DNA of 33,780 nucleotides from an uncultured Collinsella sp. (GTDB lineage Bacteria > Actinomycetota > Coriobacteriia > Coriobacteriales > Coriobacteriaceae). The notes below the pieces were generated by a model. It was not told the DNA's origin and made no database searches. It was given only the letters and a program-made list of their open reading frames with translations. Shown piece by piece: positions 22,543 through 31,272 of this stretch. The stretch is taken from assembly GCA_958437935.1 (NCBI GenBank), contig CAUBPS010000020.1, positions 1-33,780 of the forward strand, read 5' to 3'. Every line of letters starts with the position of its first letter. Position 1 is the stretch's first letter. Made by a program: the position numbers and the translations under genes.

Positions 22543-22557
22543 TGTTCGATATTGAAT
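22543..22557. promoter_or_regulatory. DeoR-type operator candidate in the aldolase/deoR promoter
   Basis: TGTTCGATATTGAAT is a near-palindrome with the form GTTC-N6-GAA. A similar site, GTTC-N6-GAAC, lies upstream of lacA at 32443-32456. The surrounding gap (22353-22686) is A+T-rich, with further A/T dyads such as TCTTTTATAGAAAAGA (near 22580). Binding by the DeoR protein is inferred. Confidence 0.45.
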
Positions 22558-22686
22558 TTTGTGCGTTGAGCGTCTTTCTTTTATAGAAAAGATAAGTAAT
22601 CGAAAGGTGTTTTCTTACTCAAAAAGAAAATGAACGAAAATAGAGTCAACACAATTCCTGCAAATTTAGCTGAGAATGGAGCATAT

Positions 22687-23490
22687 ATGGCCCAAGCTAC
22701 TAACCGCGCTTTTGCCGACGAACGCCGTACCGCCATTATGGAAATGCTCGAGCATAATGCCTCGGTGCAGGTAGCAGAAATCGCCCAGACCTTTGGCGTG
22801 TCCTCCGTCACCGCCCGCGCCGACCTAGACGCGCTCGCCGAAGCAGGCAAGCTGCGCCGCACACATGGTGGAGCCGTATCGCTTCACAAGCGCCTGACTG
22901 TCTCCACGCAGGACCGCCGCATCAATGTCAACGTCGCCGCCAAGCAGGCCATCGCGCAAAGCGCCATCGAGCTCGTCAATGACGGCGACACACTGCTTGT
23001 CGACTCGGGCACCACCGCTCTCGAGTTTGTCCGCCTGCTCGACCAGCGCGATGGCATCACCGTCATCACAGCCGACATTACCATTGCCGATTACATCGAC
23101 GAGAGCATGCCCTCGGTCGATGTCGTCATGCTGGGCGGGGCGCTGCGCAAAGGTCATCGCTATCTGTACGGCCCACTTACCATGCAGGCGCTCCAAATGG
23201 TCCACGCCGATCTTGCCGTCATGTGCCCTGGCGCTTTTGTTCCCGGCTGCGGCTTTACGACCGACTTTCCGCAGATGGCCGAGACCAAAGCGGCTATGGT
23301 CGGTGCTGCTCATCAAAGTGTCGCCCTCATGGACGCCAGTAAGGTCAACGGACGTGGCATGTACCGCTTTGCCGAGCTGACCGACGTCAACGCCATCGTG
23401 ATGGACCGTGACCCCGATCACGCCGTCGCCACCTCAATCGCCGAGATCGTCGACAACGCCTGCCCAAATCTCCTCATCGCCGGCGCTTAA
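22687..23490 (+). CDS. DeoR/LacR-family repressor
   Basis: A 267-residue regulator. Residues about 8-65 are the DeoR helix-turn-helix: ERRTAIMEMLEHNASVQVAEIAQTFGVSSVTARADLDALAEAGKLRRTHGGAV. The rest is the sugar-phosphate sensing domain, with DGDTLLVDSGTTALEF and ITVITADITIADYI. Such proteins respond to phosphorylated sugars; LacR of staphylococci and lactococci senses tagatose-6-phosphate. The gene is divergent from a class II aldolase gene, so control of that gene and perhaps lacABXC is likely. The ATG at 22687 is chosen because GGAG lies 5 bases before it; an ATG at 22630 has no site. Confidence 0.88.
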   Translation: MAQATNRAFADERRTAIMEMLEHNASVQVAEIAQTFGVSSVTARADLDALAEAGKLRRTHGGAVSLHKRLTVSTQDRRINVNVAAKQAIAQSAIELVNDGDTLLVDSGTTALEFVRLLDQRDGITVITADITIADYIDESMPSVDVVMLGGALRKGHRYLYGPLTMQALQMVHADLAVMCPGAFVPGCGFTTDFPQMAETKAAMVGAAHQSVALMDASKVNGRGMYRFAELTDVNAIVMDRDPDHAVATSIAEIVDNACPNLLIAGA

Positions 23491-23494
23491 ACAA

Positions 23495-23533
23495 AAACCA
23501 CCACAAAGGTGCCTGTCCCCTTTGTGGTGGTTT
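23495..23533. terminator. Bidirectional terminator between deoR and fprA
   Basis: AAACCACCACAAAGG, loop TGCCTGTCC, CCTTTGTGGTGGTTT: a perfect 15-bp stem between convergent genes. One arm recurs alone at 6887-6903. The loop and arm contain CCTGTCCCC, which resembles the GGGACAGG motif of the repeats at 279-330 and 14611-14620. Confidence 0.85.
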
Positions 23534-23556
23534 GAGCGTTAAAAGTGAACGTGTCG

Positions 23557-24717
23557 CTACTTGGAAAGCTCGTCGGCAAGGGTTTCGATCTGAGCGCGCG
23601 AGGCGTCGTTGAGCGAACCCAGCACGGTCACCTTGTTCTGCGCCAGGGTGATGTCCTTCATGCCCTCGAGCTCCTTGGTCATAACCTTGGCAGCGGTGGG
23701 CGCCCAGGAGCCGGCCTCAACGAGCGCCACCGTACGGTTCTGATAGGCGTGCTCGGCAAGCGTGTGGATAAAGGTGCTCATGAACGGGAAGATCTCACCC
23801 TGATAGGTGATGGAGGCGAGCACCAGACGGTCATAGCGGAACGCATCCTCAACGGCCTCGGCCATGTCGTCGCGAGCCAAGTCAAAGACGGAAACCTTCT
23901 GGCCGCGGGCCTCGAGCGCAGATGCAAGCTCCTCAACGGCGGCCTTCAGATGGCCGTACACGCTCGCATAGGCAATCGTGATGCCCTCGTCCTCGGGCTG
24001 ATAGCTCGACCAGGTGTTGTAGGTGTCGAGGTAATAGCCCAGATTCTCGGTAAGAACAGGACCATGGAGCGGACAGATGATCTGGATATCCAGATCGGCG
24101 GCCTTCTTGAGCACGGTCTGCACGAATTTGCCGAACTTACCGACGATGCCAAAGTAGTAGCGGCGCGCTTCGCAAGCCCAGCCTTCCGGGTCCTCGATGT
24201 CGTTGGCGCCGAACTTGCCAAAGCCGTCGGCACTAAAGAGCACCTTGTCGGTGGACTCGTAGGAGAAGATCACCTCGGGCCAGTGCACGTTGGGGGCGCC
24301 GATAAACGTTAGGCTGTGGCCACCCAGGTCGAGCACGTCGCCCTCTTTGACGACCATCTTACGCTCGGGGTAGTCGGTGCCAAAGTAGTTGACCATCATG
24401 CGGAAGGCGCCCATGCTGGCCACTATCTGTGCCTGGGGGTAGCGCTCCATAAAGGCGGCGATGCCAGCAGAGTGATCAGGCTCCATGTGATGGATAACCA
24501 GGTAGTCGGGCGTACGTCCATCGAGCGCGGCCTCGAGGTTGCCGAGCCACTCGTCAACAAAACCACCATCGACCGAATCGGCGACGGCGATCTTTTCGCC
24601 CAAGATAACGTAGCTGTTGTATGCCATACCGTTCTCGGACACATCGTACTGGCCCTCGAACAGGTCAATGTCGTGATCGTCGACACCGATGTAGCGGATA
24701 TCCTTGGTGATCTCCAT
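23557..24717 (-). CDS. fprA: Flavodiiron protein (FprA, A-type flavoprotein)
   Basis: A 386-residue enzyme that reduces oxygen to water or nitric oxide to nitrous oxide, protecting anaerobes. The N-terminal metallo-beta-lactamase-like half carries the diiron ligands in HHMEPDHS (about 81-88), PNVHWPE, FSADGFG and PLHGP. The C-terminal flavodoxin half (about 245-386) has IAYASVYGHLKAAVEELA for FMN. There is no rubredoxin or reductase extension, so it relies on a separate electron donor. The ATG at 24717 follows AGGAGG at 9 bases; a hairpin-like dyad lies just upstream. Single gene, convergent with deoR. Confidence 0.93.
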   Translation of the reverse strand: MEITKDIRYIGVDDHDIDLFEGQYDVSENGMAYNSYVILGEKIAVADSVDGGFVDEWLGNLEAALDGRTPDYLVIHHMEPDHSAGIAAFMERYPQAQIVASMGAFRMMVNYFGTDYPERKMVVKEGDVLDLGGHSLTFIGAPNVHWPEVIFSYESTDKVLFSADGFGKFGANDIEDPEGWACEARRYYFGIVGKFGKFVQTVLKKAADLDIQIICPLHGPVLTENLGYYLDTYNTWSSYQPEDEGITIAYASVYGHLKAAVEELASALEARGQKVSVFDLARDDMAEAVEDAFRYDRLVLASITYQGEIFPFMSTFIHTLAEHAYQNRTVALVEAGSWAPTAAKVMTKELEGMKDITLAQNKVTVLGSLNDASRAQIETLADELSK

Positions 24718-24733
24718 CAGGCAAAGCCTCCTA

Positions 24734-24757
24734 GATAGACAAAAGAACCCGTCTATC
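24734..24757. promoter_or_regulatory. GATAGAC-N10-GTCTATC dyad upstream of fprA
   Basis: A perfect 7-bp inverted repeat immediately before the fprA ribosome site. On the minus strand TATGAT, a good -10 shape, overlaps its start. It could be an operator for redox control or a hairpin in the leader. Confidence 0.45.
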
Positions 24758-24846
24758 ATAACACTCGGCAGTATCCCAGCTGTTATCTGCCGGCATCCAT
24801 ACCGATTGTTATTGAAATACGATAAATCGCCGTTTACCTGCGCAAA

Positions 24847-25878
24847 CTATGCGCGCGGTATCGCCGTGCTATGTCGAATAATGAGCTGGCCGGGAATACG
24901 AATGGCAACGGTTTTGCCCGCCGTACCCGCCTCGGGAACCGCATGCTCGAATACCTCGCGTCCGCGCTGATGTAGATCAAATCGCACGGTCGTGAGCTCG
25001 TTGTGTGCCACAAAATCATCGAGCGAATCGTCGACACCCACCACGCTCACGTCCTCGGGCACGCGCAGACCACTATCGCGCAGCGCGGCAATCGCGCCAT
25101 TTGCCATCTGGTCGTTTGCCGCGTAAATCGCCGTCATGGTGCGGTCGTGCTCGGCCAGATATCTGCCGGCCTCGTAGCCGCTGTTGGCAGACCAGTCGCC
25201 CTCGAGCGGCTCTGCCGGCTCGATGTGTTTACGCTCGAGCGCATCCTGCCAGCCAGCGCGGCGAAATTGCTCGTCGACCGAGAACGACGGGCCGCCAATA
25301 TAGCGAATCTGCTCGTGCCCCAGCTCAAACAGGTGATCCATAAGCAAGAGCGAGCAGCCGTAATGATCGGAGTCGACCGTGGTCACCCGCGGGTGCGCGT
25401 ACATGGTAACGATGACCGTGCCAATGCCCGGCAGTGGATCAAACGTCTCAAAATCGGGTGCCATGCGGCTCATGCCGATGATGATGCCGTCCACCGGCAA
25501 TGCGGCCATACGACGCGTGGCCTCGGCAAGCGAAAACTCCTCGGTCTTGGACATCTCGACCAACGTGATGGCGCAATTATGCTCGCGAGCAGCGCTGGCG
25601 ATGCCGTCGATCATTGAGAGGTTGCCAAACTTGGTGACATCGTTGATGCATAGGCCGACCGAATGGTAACGGCCGTCGCGCAGCGAGCGACCGGCATAAC
25701 TCGGACGAAAGCCGAGCTCTTGCATAGCAGCCTGCACGCGCTGGCGCGTCTGCTCGTTAACGTTGGGCAAGCCGTTGGCGACGCGCGAAACCGTCTGCTG
25801 CGAAACGCCAGCAGCGCGGGCGACGTCGGCCATGGAGACCGGACGCGAACTGGTATCGTTGGACGGGCGCCTTGCCAC
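24847..25878 (-). CDS. LacI-family transcriptional repressor, probable galactose regulator
   Basis: A 343-residue repressor. The N-terminal helix-turn-helix reads SMADVARAAGVSQQTVSRVANGLPNVNEQTRQRVQAAMQELGFRP (about 15-59). The remaining residues are a periplasmic-binding-protein-like sugar domain (VGLCINDVTKFGNLSMIDGIASAA, GTVIVTMYAHPRVTTVDSDHYG, AIYAANDQMANGAIAALRDSGLRVPEDVSVVGVDD). The start is GTG at 25878, about 6 bases after AAGGTG. It is divergent from galK-galT, with three copies of one 14-bp operator-like sequence between them, so it should repress galKT and itself. The inducer is probably galactose or a derivative; that is inference. Confidence 0.9.
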   Translation of the reverse strand: MARRPSNDTSSRPVSMADVARAAGVSQQTVSRVANGLPNVNEQTRQRVQAAMQELGFRPSYAGRSLRDGRYHSVGLCINDVTKFGNLSMIDGIASAAREHNCAITLVEMSKTEEFSLAEATRRMAALPVDGIIIGMSRMAPDFETFDPLPGIGTVIVTMYAHPRVTTVDSDHYGCSLLLMDHLFELGHEQIRYIGGPSFSVDEQFRRAGWQDALERKHIEPAEPLEGDWSANSGYEAGRYLAEHDRTMTAIYAANDQMANGAIAALRDSGLRVPEDVSVVGVDDSLDDFVAHNELTTVRFDLHQRGREVFEHAVPEAGTAGKTVAIRIPGQLIIRHSTAIPRA

Positions 25879-25971
25879 AGGATCACCTTCACCCTTGCGA
25901 GATCTGAATAGCGTGAATGCCGGCCCGGGCAGAAATACATCCCGCGCCGAGGCCCGCTATCGTCGGACGCA

Positions 25972-25985
25972 TGTTAACGTACTCT
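25972..25985. promoter_or_regulatory. LacI-type operator, copy 1
   Basis: TGTTAACGTACTCT, one base different from copy 3. The centre ACGT with TG..CA ends is the usual LacI-family pattern. It lies about 94 bases upstream of the lacI-type gene and would allow self-control. Confidence 0.7.
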
Positions 25986-26094
25986 ACTTTTTCTATCTGC
26001 ATCTCTTCTGCTTTATAAGTCCATACGGCAATACCGTTCACGGCTGAATTTCTACCGATTACCAGATTCTCAAAAAGTGATAAGCGTTGTGTTA

Positions 26095-26108
26095 TGAGTA
26101 CGTTAACA
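26095..26108. promoter_or_regulatory. LacI-type operator, copy 2
   Basis: TGAGTACGTTAACA, the exact reverse complement of copy 3. It is 64 bases from copy 3 centre to centre (about six helical turns), which would allow looping. Confidence 0.7.
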
Positions 26109-26158
26109 TAGCCCGTAACGTGCGGCATCGTAGATGCTGAGTTCACGCCGCTTCAGAT

Positions 26159-26172
26159 TGTTAACGTACTCA
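26159..26172. promoter_or_regulatory. LacI-type operator, copy 3
   Basis: TGTTAACGTACTCA, 44 bases before the galK start. This position suits direct repression of the galK promoter. Confidence 0.7.
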
Positions 26173-26216
26173 CTACGACGGAAAACTCGTCAGTATGCGC
26201 CAAGGAAAGGACTCCC

Positions 26217-27422
26217 ATGACCACCCCCGACGAAAAGACACTCGCCACGCTCACCAAGCTGTTCGAGGAGGAGTTTGGGCCCATCGGCGATCGCCAGGTG
26301 CTCTATGTGCACGCGCCCGGCCGCTCCGAGATCAGCGGCAACCACACCGACCACGAGGGTGGCCACGTTATCGCCGGCTCGCTCGATGTCGCCGTCGACG
26401 GCATCGCCGTGGCAACCGATTCCAACAAGGTTCGCGTAGCCGACGAGGGCTATCCCACGTTTGAAATCGCGCTCGACACGCTAGACGTTCAGGAGTCCGA
26501 GAAGGGCACGTCCGCAAGCCTCGTCCGCGGCATGGCCCACGAGATTGCAGCCCTTGGCGTTGAGCCCCACGGCTTCGACTTTGCCTTTACCTGCTCCGTC
26601 CCCTCGGGCGGCGGTCTTTCCAGCTCTGCCGCCGTCGAGGCCGCGTACGGTCGCGCCATGGAAACCCTCTGGGGCGCACCCGCCATCGAGCCCGTCGCGC
26701 TCGCGCAGATGAGCCAGCGCACCGAGAACAACTATTACGGCAAGCCCTGCGGTCTGATGGACCAGGCCGCCGTGTGCCTGGGCGGCCTTGCCTACATGGA
26801 CTTTGAGGACCAGGCTCAGCCTAAAACCCAGAAGCTCGAGCTCAACTTTGAGGATCACGGCTATGCGCTCGTGCTCGTTAAGGTCGGTGCCGACCACGTG
26901 GCCGCCACCGACGACTACGCCGCCGTTCCGCGCGAGATGCAGGACGTTGCCGCCGAGTTTGGCAAGGCACGCCTGTGCGAGGTCGACGTTGCCGATTTTG
27001 ACGCCAAGCTCCCCGAGCTGCGCGCCAAACTGGGCGACCGTGCCTGCCTGCGCGCCGTTCACTACTGGTACGAGAACGGCCTGGTCGACAAGCGCTGGGC
27101 AGCTCTGAACGCCGGCGACATCGACCAGTTCCTGGTCCTGACGCGCGAGTCCGGCGCCAGCTCTGCCATGTACCTGCAGAATGTTGTTGCCAAACTGGGT
27201 TCCGAGCAGCCTTCCATGTATGCCCTGGCGCTGGCCGAGCACGTGCTCGACGGCCGCGGCGCCGTCCGTATCCACGGTGGCGGCTTTGGTGGCACCATCC
27301 AGGCCTTCGTGCCGCTCGACCTGGTCGACACCTTCATTGCCAAGATGAACGGCTGGCTGGGCGAGGGCTCTGCCCGTCACTACGCCATCTCTGACAAGGG
27401 GGCTTACGCGGCATGGCTGTAA
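26217..27422 (+). CDS. galK: Galactokinase
   Basis: A 401-residue GHMP kinase that phosphorylates galactose to galactose-1-phosphate. The sugar-binding signature appears as PGRSEISGNHTDHEGG (about 38-53), differing from the common GRVNLIGEHTDY but like the Gram-positive anaerobe form. The ATP loop is CSVPSGGGLSSSAAVE (about 125-140), and the C-terminal glycine motif is RIHGGGFGGTIQAF. The ATG at 26217 follows AAAGGA. The 3' end overlaps galT by 10 bases, so the two are translated together. Three operator-like sites upstream point to LacI-type control. Confidence 0.95.
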   Translation: MTTPDEKTLATLTKLFEEEFGPIGDRQVLYVHAPGRSEISGNHTDHEGGHVIAGSLDVAVDGIAVATDSNKVRVADEGYPTFEIALDTLDVQESEKGTSASLVRGMAHEIAALGVEPHGFDFAFTCSVPSGGGLSSSAAVEAAYGRAMETLWGAPAIEPVALAQMSQRTENNYYGKPCGLMDQAAVCLGGLAYMDFEDQAQPKTQKLELNFEDHGYALVLVKVGADHVAATDDYAAVPREMQDVAAEFGKARLCEVDVADFDAKLPELRAKLGDRACLRAVHYWYENGLVDKRWAALNAGDIDQFLVLTRESGASSAMYLQNVVAKLGSEQPSMYALALAEHVLDGRGAVRIHGGGFGGTIQAFVPLDLVDTFIAKMNGWLGEGSARHYAISDKGAYAAWL

Positions 27423-29041
27423 TGACTGACGTGCGCGAGGCCGCACAGAACCTGATCGAGTACGCCATCCACCGATCGATGATCGGCCAGGACGACCGCA
27501 TCTGGGCATACAACACCATTTTGGAGTGCATCGGCGCTACGGGGCCCGCGCTCGATATGGCCTGGGCGCTGCAGACCGAGAAGCTCTCGCTCTTGCACCC
27601 CGATACCCTGCCCGATTTTGACCTGGAGGGCACGCTTGCTGCGCTTGGCGAGGCCGCCGTTGCCAACGGTGCCGCCGAGGACACGGCATCGGGCCGCGAC
27701 CGCATCGCCATGCGCATCATGGGCGCGCTCATGCCGAGGCCTTCGGTTGTAAACGAAGAGTTCAACGGACGTATGGGCGTCAACGAGCCCCGCGCCGCAA
27801 CCGACTGGTTCTACGGCCTGTGCTGCGACGCCGGCTACGTGCGCCGTGCCGCCATCGCGCGCAACATCAAATGGAGCACCCCCACCAACTGGGGCGATCT
27901 TGAGATCACTATCAACCTGTCCAAGCCTGAGAAGGACCCGCGCGATATCGCCGCGGCAGGTGTAGCCAAGAACACGGGCGAGAAGTATCCCGCCTGCCAG
28001 CTCTGCATCGAAAACGAGGGGTATCCCGGACGCTCCGCCGCAGCCGACGGCGGCGCCCATCCCGCTCGACAGAACCTGCGCATTATCCCCATTCAGCTCA
28101 ACGGCGAGCGCTGGGGCTTCCAGTACAGCCCGTACGCGTACTTTAATGAGCACTGCATTGCCATGAGCTCCGAGCATCGTCCGATGCACGTCGACCGCAA
28201 GGGTCTGACCTGCCTGCTCGATTTTGTGGACCTGTTCCCGCATTACTTCATCGGCTCCAACGCCGACCTGCCCATCGTGGGCGGCTCGATCTTGTCGCAC
28301 GACCACTTCCAGGGCGGCGCACACGAGTTCCCCATGATGCATGCCGCCGAGGTCTCGCAGTTTAGCGTGCCCGGTTTTGACCAGGTCAGCGGTACCGTGC
28401 TGCAGTGGCCGCTCTCGGTGCTGCGCCTGCGCTCGCATGACCGCGCCCAGTTGCTCGACGCTGCCGAGAAGATTATCCTCGCTTGGCGCGAGTGGACCGA
28501 TGAGTCTGTAGGCGTCATCGCGCACACAGCCGACGGCGTGGCCCACAACACCGTGACGCCCGTCATCCGCCGCGTCGACTCTCGCGGAAATGCCGGCGGC
28601 GAAATCTACGAGGCCTACCTGGCGCTTCGCTGCAACATCACGACCGACGAGCATCCGCTGGGCGTTTTCCATCCGCATGCCGAGTACCACCACATTAAGA
28701 AGGAGAACATCGGCCTGATCGAGGTCATGGGCCTGGCCATTCTGCCGCCGCGCCTGGTTCCCGAGCTTGGCGCTGTCCGTGAGCATCTACTGGCAGCCAA
28801 GGTCGATGCCAGCTACGATCTTGCCGGTGCGCTCGAGGGCGATGATCTTTGTCGCAGCCATGCCGCGTGGGCCGAGGACGTCTTTGCTCGCCGCGCCGAC
28901 GAGCTTACGGCCGACAACGCCATCGATATCCTGCACGAGGAGGTCGGCGTGGTGTTTGGCCACGTGCTCGACAACGCCGGCGTCTTTAAGTGGGACGAAG
29001 CCGGCCGCGCCGCCCAACAGCGCTTTATTGACTCGCTGTAA
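27413..29041 (+). CDS. galT: UDP-glucose-hexose-1-phosphate uridylyltransferase, class II
   Basis: A 542-residue galactose-1-phosphate uridylyltransferase of the longer Gram-positive class. It exchanges galactose-1-phosphate with UDP-glucose in the Leloir pathway. Family segments include WGDLEITINLSKPEKDPRDI (about 160-179), YPACQLCIENEGYPGR, NLRIIPIQLNGERWGFQYSPYAYFNEHCI, GSNADLPIVGGSILSHDHFQGG (about 282-303) and HNTVTPVIRR. The start at 27413 has AAGGGGG about 10 bases upstream; the ATG at 27422, overlapping the galK stop as TAATG, is an alternative. A strong terminator follows. UDP-glucose 4-epimerase (galE) is not in the window. Confidence 0.95.
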   Translation: MAVMTDVREAAQNLIEYAIHRSMIGQDDRIWAYNTILECIGATGPALDMAWALQTEKLSLLHPDTLPDFDLEGTLAALGEAAVANGAAEDTASGRDRIAMRIMGALMPRPSVVNEEFNGRMGVNEPRAATDWFYGLCCDAGYVRRAAIARNIKWSTPTNWGDLEITINLSKPEKDPRDIAAAGVAKNTGEKYPACQLCIENEGYPGRSAAADGGAHPARQNLRIIPIQLNGERWGFQYSPYAYFNEHCIAMSSEHRPMHVDRKGLTCLLDFVDLFPHYFIGSNADLPIVGGSILSHDHFQGGAHEFPMMHAAEVSQFSVPGFDQVSGTVLQWPLSVLRLRSHDRAQLLDAAEKIILAWREWTDESVGVIAHTADGVAHNTVTPVIRRVDSRGNAGGEIYEAYLALRCNITTDEHPLGVFHPHAEYHHIKKENIGLIEVMGLAILPPRLVPELGAVREHLLAAKVDASYDLAGALEGDDLCRSHAAWAEDVFARRADELTADNAIDILHEEVGVVFGHVLDNAGVFKWDEAGRAAQQRFIDSL

Positions 29042-29090
29042 GGATCCCTTGGGGACGGAGGAAAACGGATCATTTCGTCTTCAAGACAAC

Positions 29091-29128
29091 GGCGCCCGCC
29101 GGCAACATCGCCGACGGGCGCCATTTTT
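29091..29128 (+). terminator. Terminator of galKT
   Basis: GGCGCCCG and CGGGCGCC with inner CCG/CGG pairs, followed by ATTTTTG. A classical strong intrinsic terminator 50 bases after galT. Confidence 0.92.
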
Positions 29129-29134
29129 GAGTGT

Positions 29135-29188
29135 AGTCATCGGGGACGTTCTTAAACGACTAGTCATTAAAGAACGTCCCCGACGACT
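29135..29188. repeat. 54-bp near-palindrome, copy 2 (GGGGACGTTCTT family)
   Basis: The arms match at 24 of 27 positions and meet at ACTAGT. It has the same length, sequence and arm order as the copy at 1739-1792. Confidence 0.82.
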
Positions 29189-29196
29189 AATGACTC

Positions 29197-29260
29197 GAGC
29201 GTGGAAAATCTCCCACTTTGAGCTCGTATGGGCACCAAAAGCGGGAGATTATCCACGCTC
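29197..29260. repeat. Hairpin repeat GAGNGTGGATAATCTCCCG, copy 2
   Basis: GAGCGTGGAAAATCTCCCAC at 29197 pairs with the arm GCGGGAGATTATCCACGCTC ending at 29260. It follows the 54-bp palindrome by 8 bases, as copy 1 does at 1802 by 9. It also lies just after the lacC stop and could slow minus-strand transcripts. Confidence 0.75.
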
Positions 29261-29282
29261 ATTCTATTAGGAGTCGCAACCG

Positions 29283-30218
29283 CTACAACTCTACGACCTC
29301 AACGTTGTTGTAGATCTCGTCCCAGCGGTCCATGACCAGGTGGCCGGTCTTGGGATCCATGGCGTTGAGCTTGCCGCAGGTATTGGCGGTCTTGAGCACC
29401 GTGACGTCGTCGGCACCAGCAGCAATGGCATGCGCAAAGCCGGCGATGGTCGAGTCGCCGGAACCCGTCGCGTTCACAGCCGCAATCGCGGGCGTCTTGG
29501 CGCGGAACGCGCGACCCTCATGGAAGCCCACCGAACCGGCAGCGCCCATCGAAACGACAACCCAGGGAATATCGGCAAAGCGGCCATCGGCGGCAAGCGC
29601 CTCGCGCAGGGCATCGACATCATCGGTCGTAAAGGACGTACCCAGCAGGCCGTTAATCTCGGTCAGGTTGGGCTTTACGAGCTCAGGCTTAGCGTCGGAC
29701 TCCAGCGCGGCCTCCAGCGATGCACCCGAGGTGTCGAGCAGCACCTTAGCGCCCGCCTCCTCGGCGATCTTGACGAGCTCGGCATAGTAGCCGGCATCGA
29801 CGCCACGCGGCAGCGAGCCCGAAAGCGTCACGACGTCCGCCTTCGCTGCAAGCTCGGCGAACTTGGCCGTAAAGGCCTCGAGCTCAGCAGGCGCAATCTG
29901 CGGACCGCTCTCCAGCAGCTCGGTCTGATTACCCTCGTGCAGAATATTCAGGCAAATGCGTGTCTCGCCGGCGATGGGCACAAAGTCGTTCTTGACGCCA
30001 TCGGCATCCATAAGCTCGGCCATATAGGCGCCCATGTGGCCGCCGAGCAGGCCGGTCGCGAGCACATCGTCGCCCAGCTGCAGCAGCACACGGCTCACGT
30101 TGAGGCCCTTGCCGCCAGCGGTCTTTTCGGGCGTCACACGGTTAACATCGTCGATGATCAGCTTGTCGAGCTGATAGCGCGTATCAATCGACGGGTTCAT
30201 GGTAACGGTCAGAATCAT
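29283..30218 (-). CDS. lacC: Tagatose-6-phosphate kinase (PfkB family)
   Basis: A 311-residue ribokinase/PfkB sugar kinase of the LacC/FruK group. Motifs are MILTVTMNPSIDTRYQLD (1-18), TAGGKGLNVSRVLLQLG (about 36-52), the second PfkB signature VNATGSGDSTIAGF with catalytic Asp, and VKPNLTEINGLLG. LacC turns tagatose-6-phosphate into the 1,6-bisphosphate. 1-Phosphofructokinase is the close alternative, but the location downstream of lacA, lacB and lacX favours LacC. The ATG at 30218 has AGGAG 6 bases upstream. It is last in the four-gene minus-strand operon. Confidence 0.88.
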   Translation of the reverse strand: MILTVTMNPSIDTRYQLDKLIIDDVNRVTPEKTAGGKGLNVSRVLLQLGDDVLATGLLGGHMGAYMAELMDADGVKNDFVPIAGETRICLNILHEGNQTELLESGPQIAPAELEAFTAKFAELAAKADVVTLSGSLPRGVDAGYYAELVKIAEEAGAKVLLDTSGASLEAALESDAKPELVKPNLTEINGLLGTSFTTDDVDALREALAADGRFADIPWVVVSMGAAGSVGFHEGRAFRAKTPAIAAVNATGSGDSTIAGFAHAIAAGADDVTVLKTANTCGKLNAMDPKTGHLVMDRWDEIYNNVEVVEL

Positions 30219-30271
30219 ATTGAACTCCTGTTCCGGGGCGGCATGACCCACCCCAAACATACGATAGCTCG

Positions 30272-31153
30272 TTAAAGGATCTCGATCTCAAAACCGCGGG
30301 TGACGGTCTCCCCCGGCTTGGCAACCAGGCAGCCACGCTTGTGCTCGAGGATATCATCCTCGTCGGAGCAGGTGGACAGGCCGCCCCACGGTTCCACGGC
30401 CACAAAGTCGCCCTCGGGCTTGCTCCACACAATCAGGTACGGCATATCGGGGAACGTTAGGCGCACGCCCTTGTCCTCGGTTTTCTTGGTCAGCGTAACC
30501 ACGCGGCTCTCGAGCACGTCAAAGATGGTCTCCGCGAAGTCGAAAAGTTCGTGGGTCAGCGACAGGTTCTGGCCGATCATGGGGTTCTTGCTGCGATGCT
30601 CGACATCAATCAGGCCCGTCGAGGGAACGGCAGTACAGAGCTCGGCGACCTCACGCTGATCAAAACGAAGCTCGTAATCGCTGTAGGACTCGCCCTCGTC
30701 GAGCGGACACTTAAAGCCAGGGTGGCCACCCACAAAAAACGGCATGTCCTCGGTGCCCTCATTGGTCACCTCGTACGACACGGCCACCTTTTCCGAATCG
30801 ATCGTGTAACGAGCAACGATCTTAAACGGATACGGATACTGCTCGAGCAACTCGGCATGGTCGGCAGAGCTTAGGCTCAGCGCAACCATGCTGTCGCCCT
30901 GCTCCTCGAGCTTCCACTCCTGCTTGCGGGCAAAGCCGTGGCGGGCAAGCTTGACCTCGCGGCCGCCCATGGTCATCGCGCGGCCATCACGAAGGCCGCC
31001 GCAAATCGGAAAGCAAATGGGTGCCTGGCCCGACCAGACTGCCGGGTCACCCTGCCACAGGTACTCACGGCCGTTGGCCGCAATAGAAGTGAACGATCCG
31101 CCAACCGTGCTCAGTGCCACACGAATAGAACCGTTATCAAGAACAAACTCCAT
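30272..31153 (-). CDS. lacX: Aldose 1-epimerase family protein, LacX-like
   Basis: A 293-residue protein of the aldose epimerase (GalM) superfamily, in the shorter group that includes lactococcal LacX. Seen are the start FVLDNGSIRVALSTVGGSFTSI, ICFPICGGLRDGR (about 46-58), HGFARKQEW with a conserved His, FFVGGHPGFKCPL with the second catalytic-type His, and PYLIVWSKPEGDFVAVEPWGG with the expected Glu. It should interconvert sugar or sugar-phosphate anomers. It lies between lacB (119-base gap) and lacC (53-base gap). The start at 31153 has GGAAGG about 6 bases upstream. Exact substrate unknown. Confidence 0.85.
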   Translation of the reverse strand: MEFVLDNGSIRVALSTVGGSFTSIAANGREYLWQGDPAVWSGQAPICFPICGGLRDGRAMTMGGREVKLARHGFARKQEWKLEEQGDSMVALSLSSADHAELLEQYPYPFKIVARYTIDSEKVAVSYEVTNEGTEDMPFFVGGHPGFKCPLDEGESYSDYELRFDQREVAELCTAVPSTGLIDVEHRSKNPMIGQNLSLTHELFDFAETIFDVLESRVVTLTKKTEDKGVRLTFPDMPYLIVWSKPEGDFVAVEPWGGLSTCSDEDDILEHKRGCLVAKPGETVTRGFEIEIL

Positions 31154-31272
31154 AGGAGCCTTCCCTTTCGTACGCCAGCCCGCCGAGTCAGTGGGGCTGA
31201 TAGAAAACCGGCCCGCGCCCCCTCACAGAAACGCGAGCCGTCAACGGACTAGTAAATTTCGCCGGATACCCG

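Noticed and set aside
27404..28786. 460-codon minus-strand ORF inside galT
   Set aside because: Antisense shadow of galT; no start signals.
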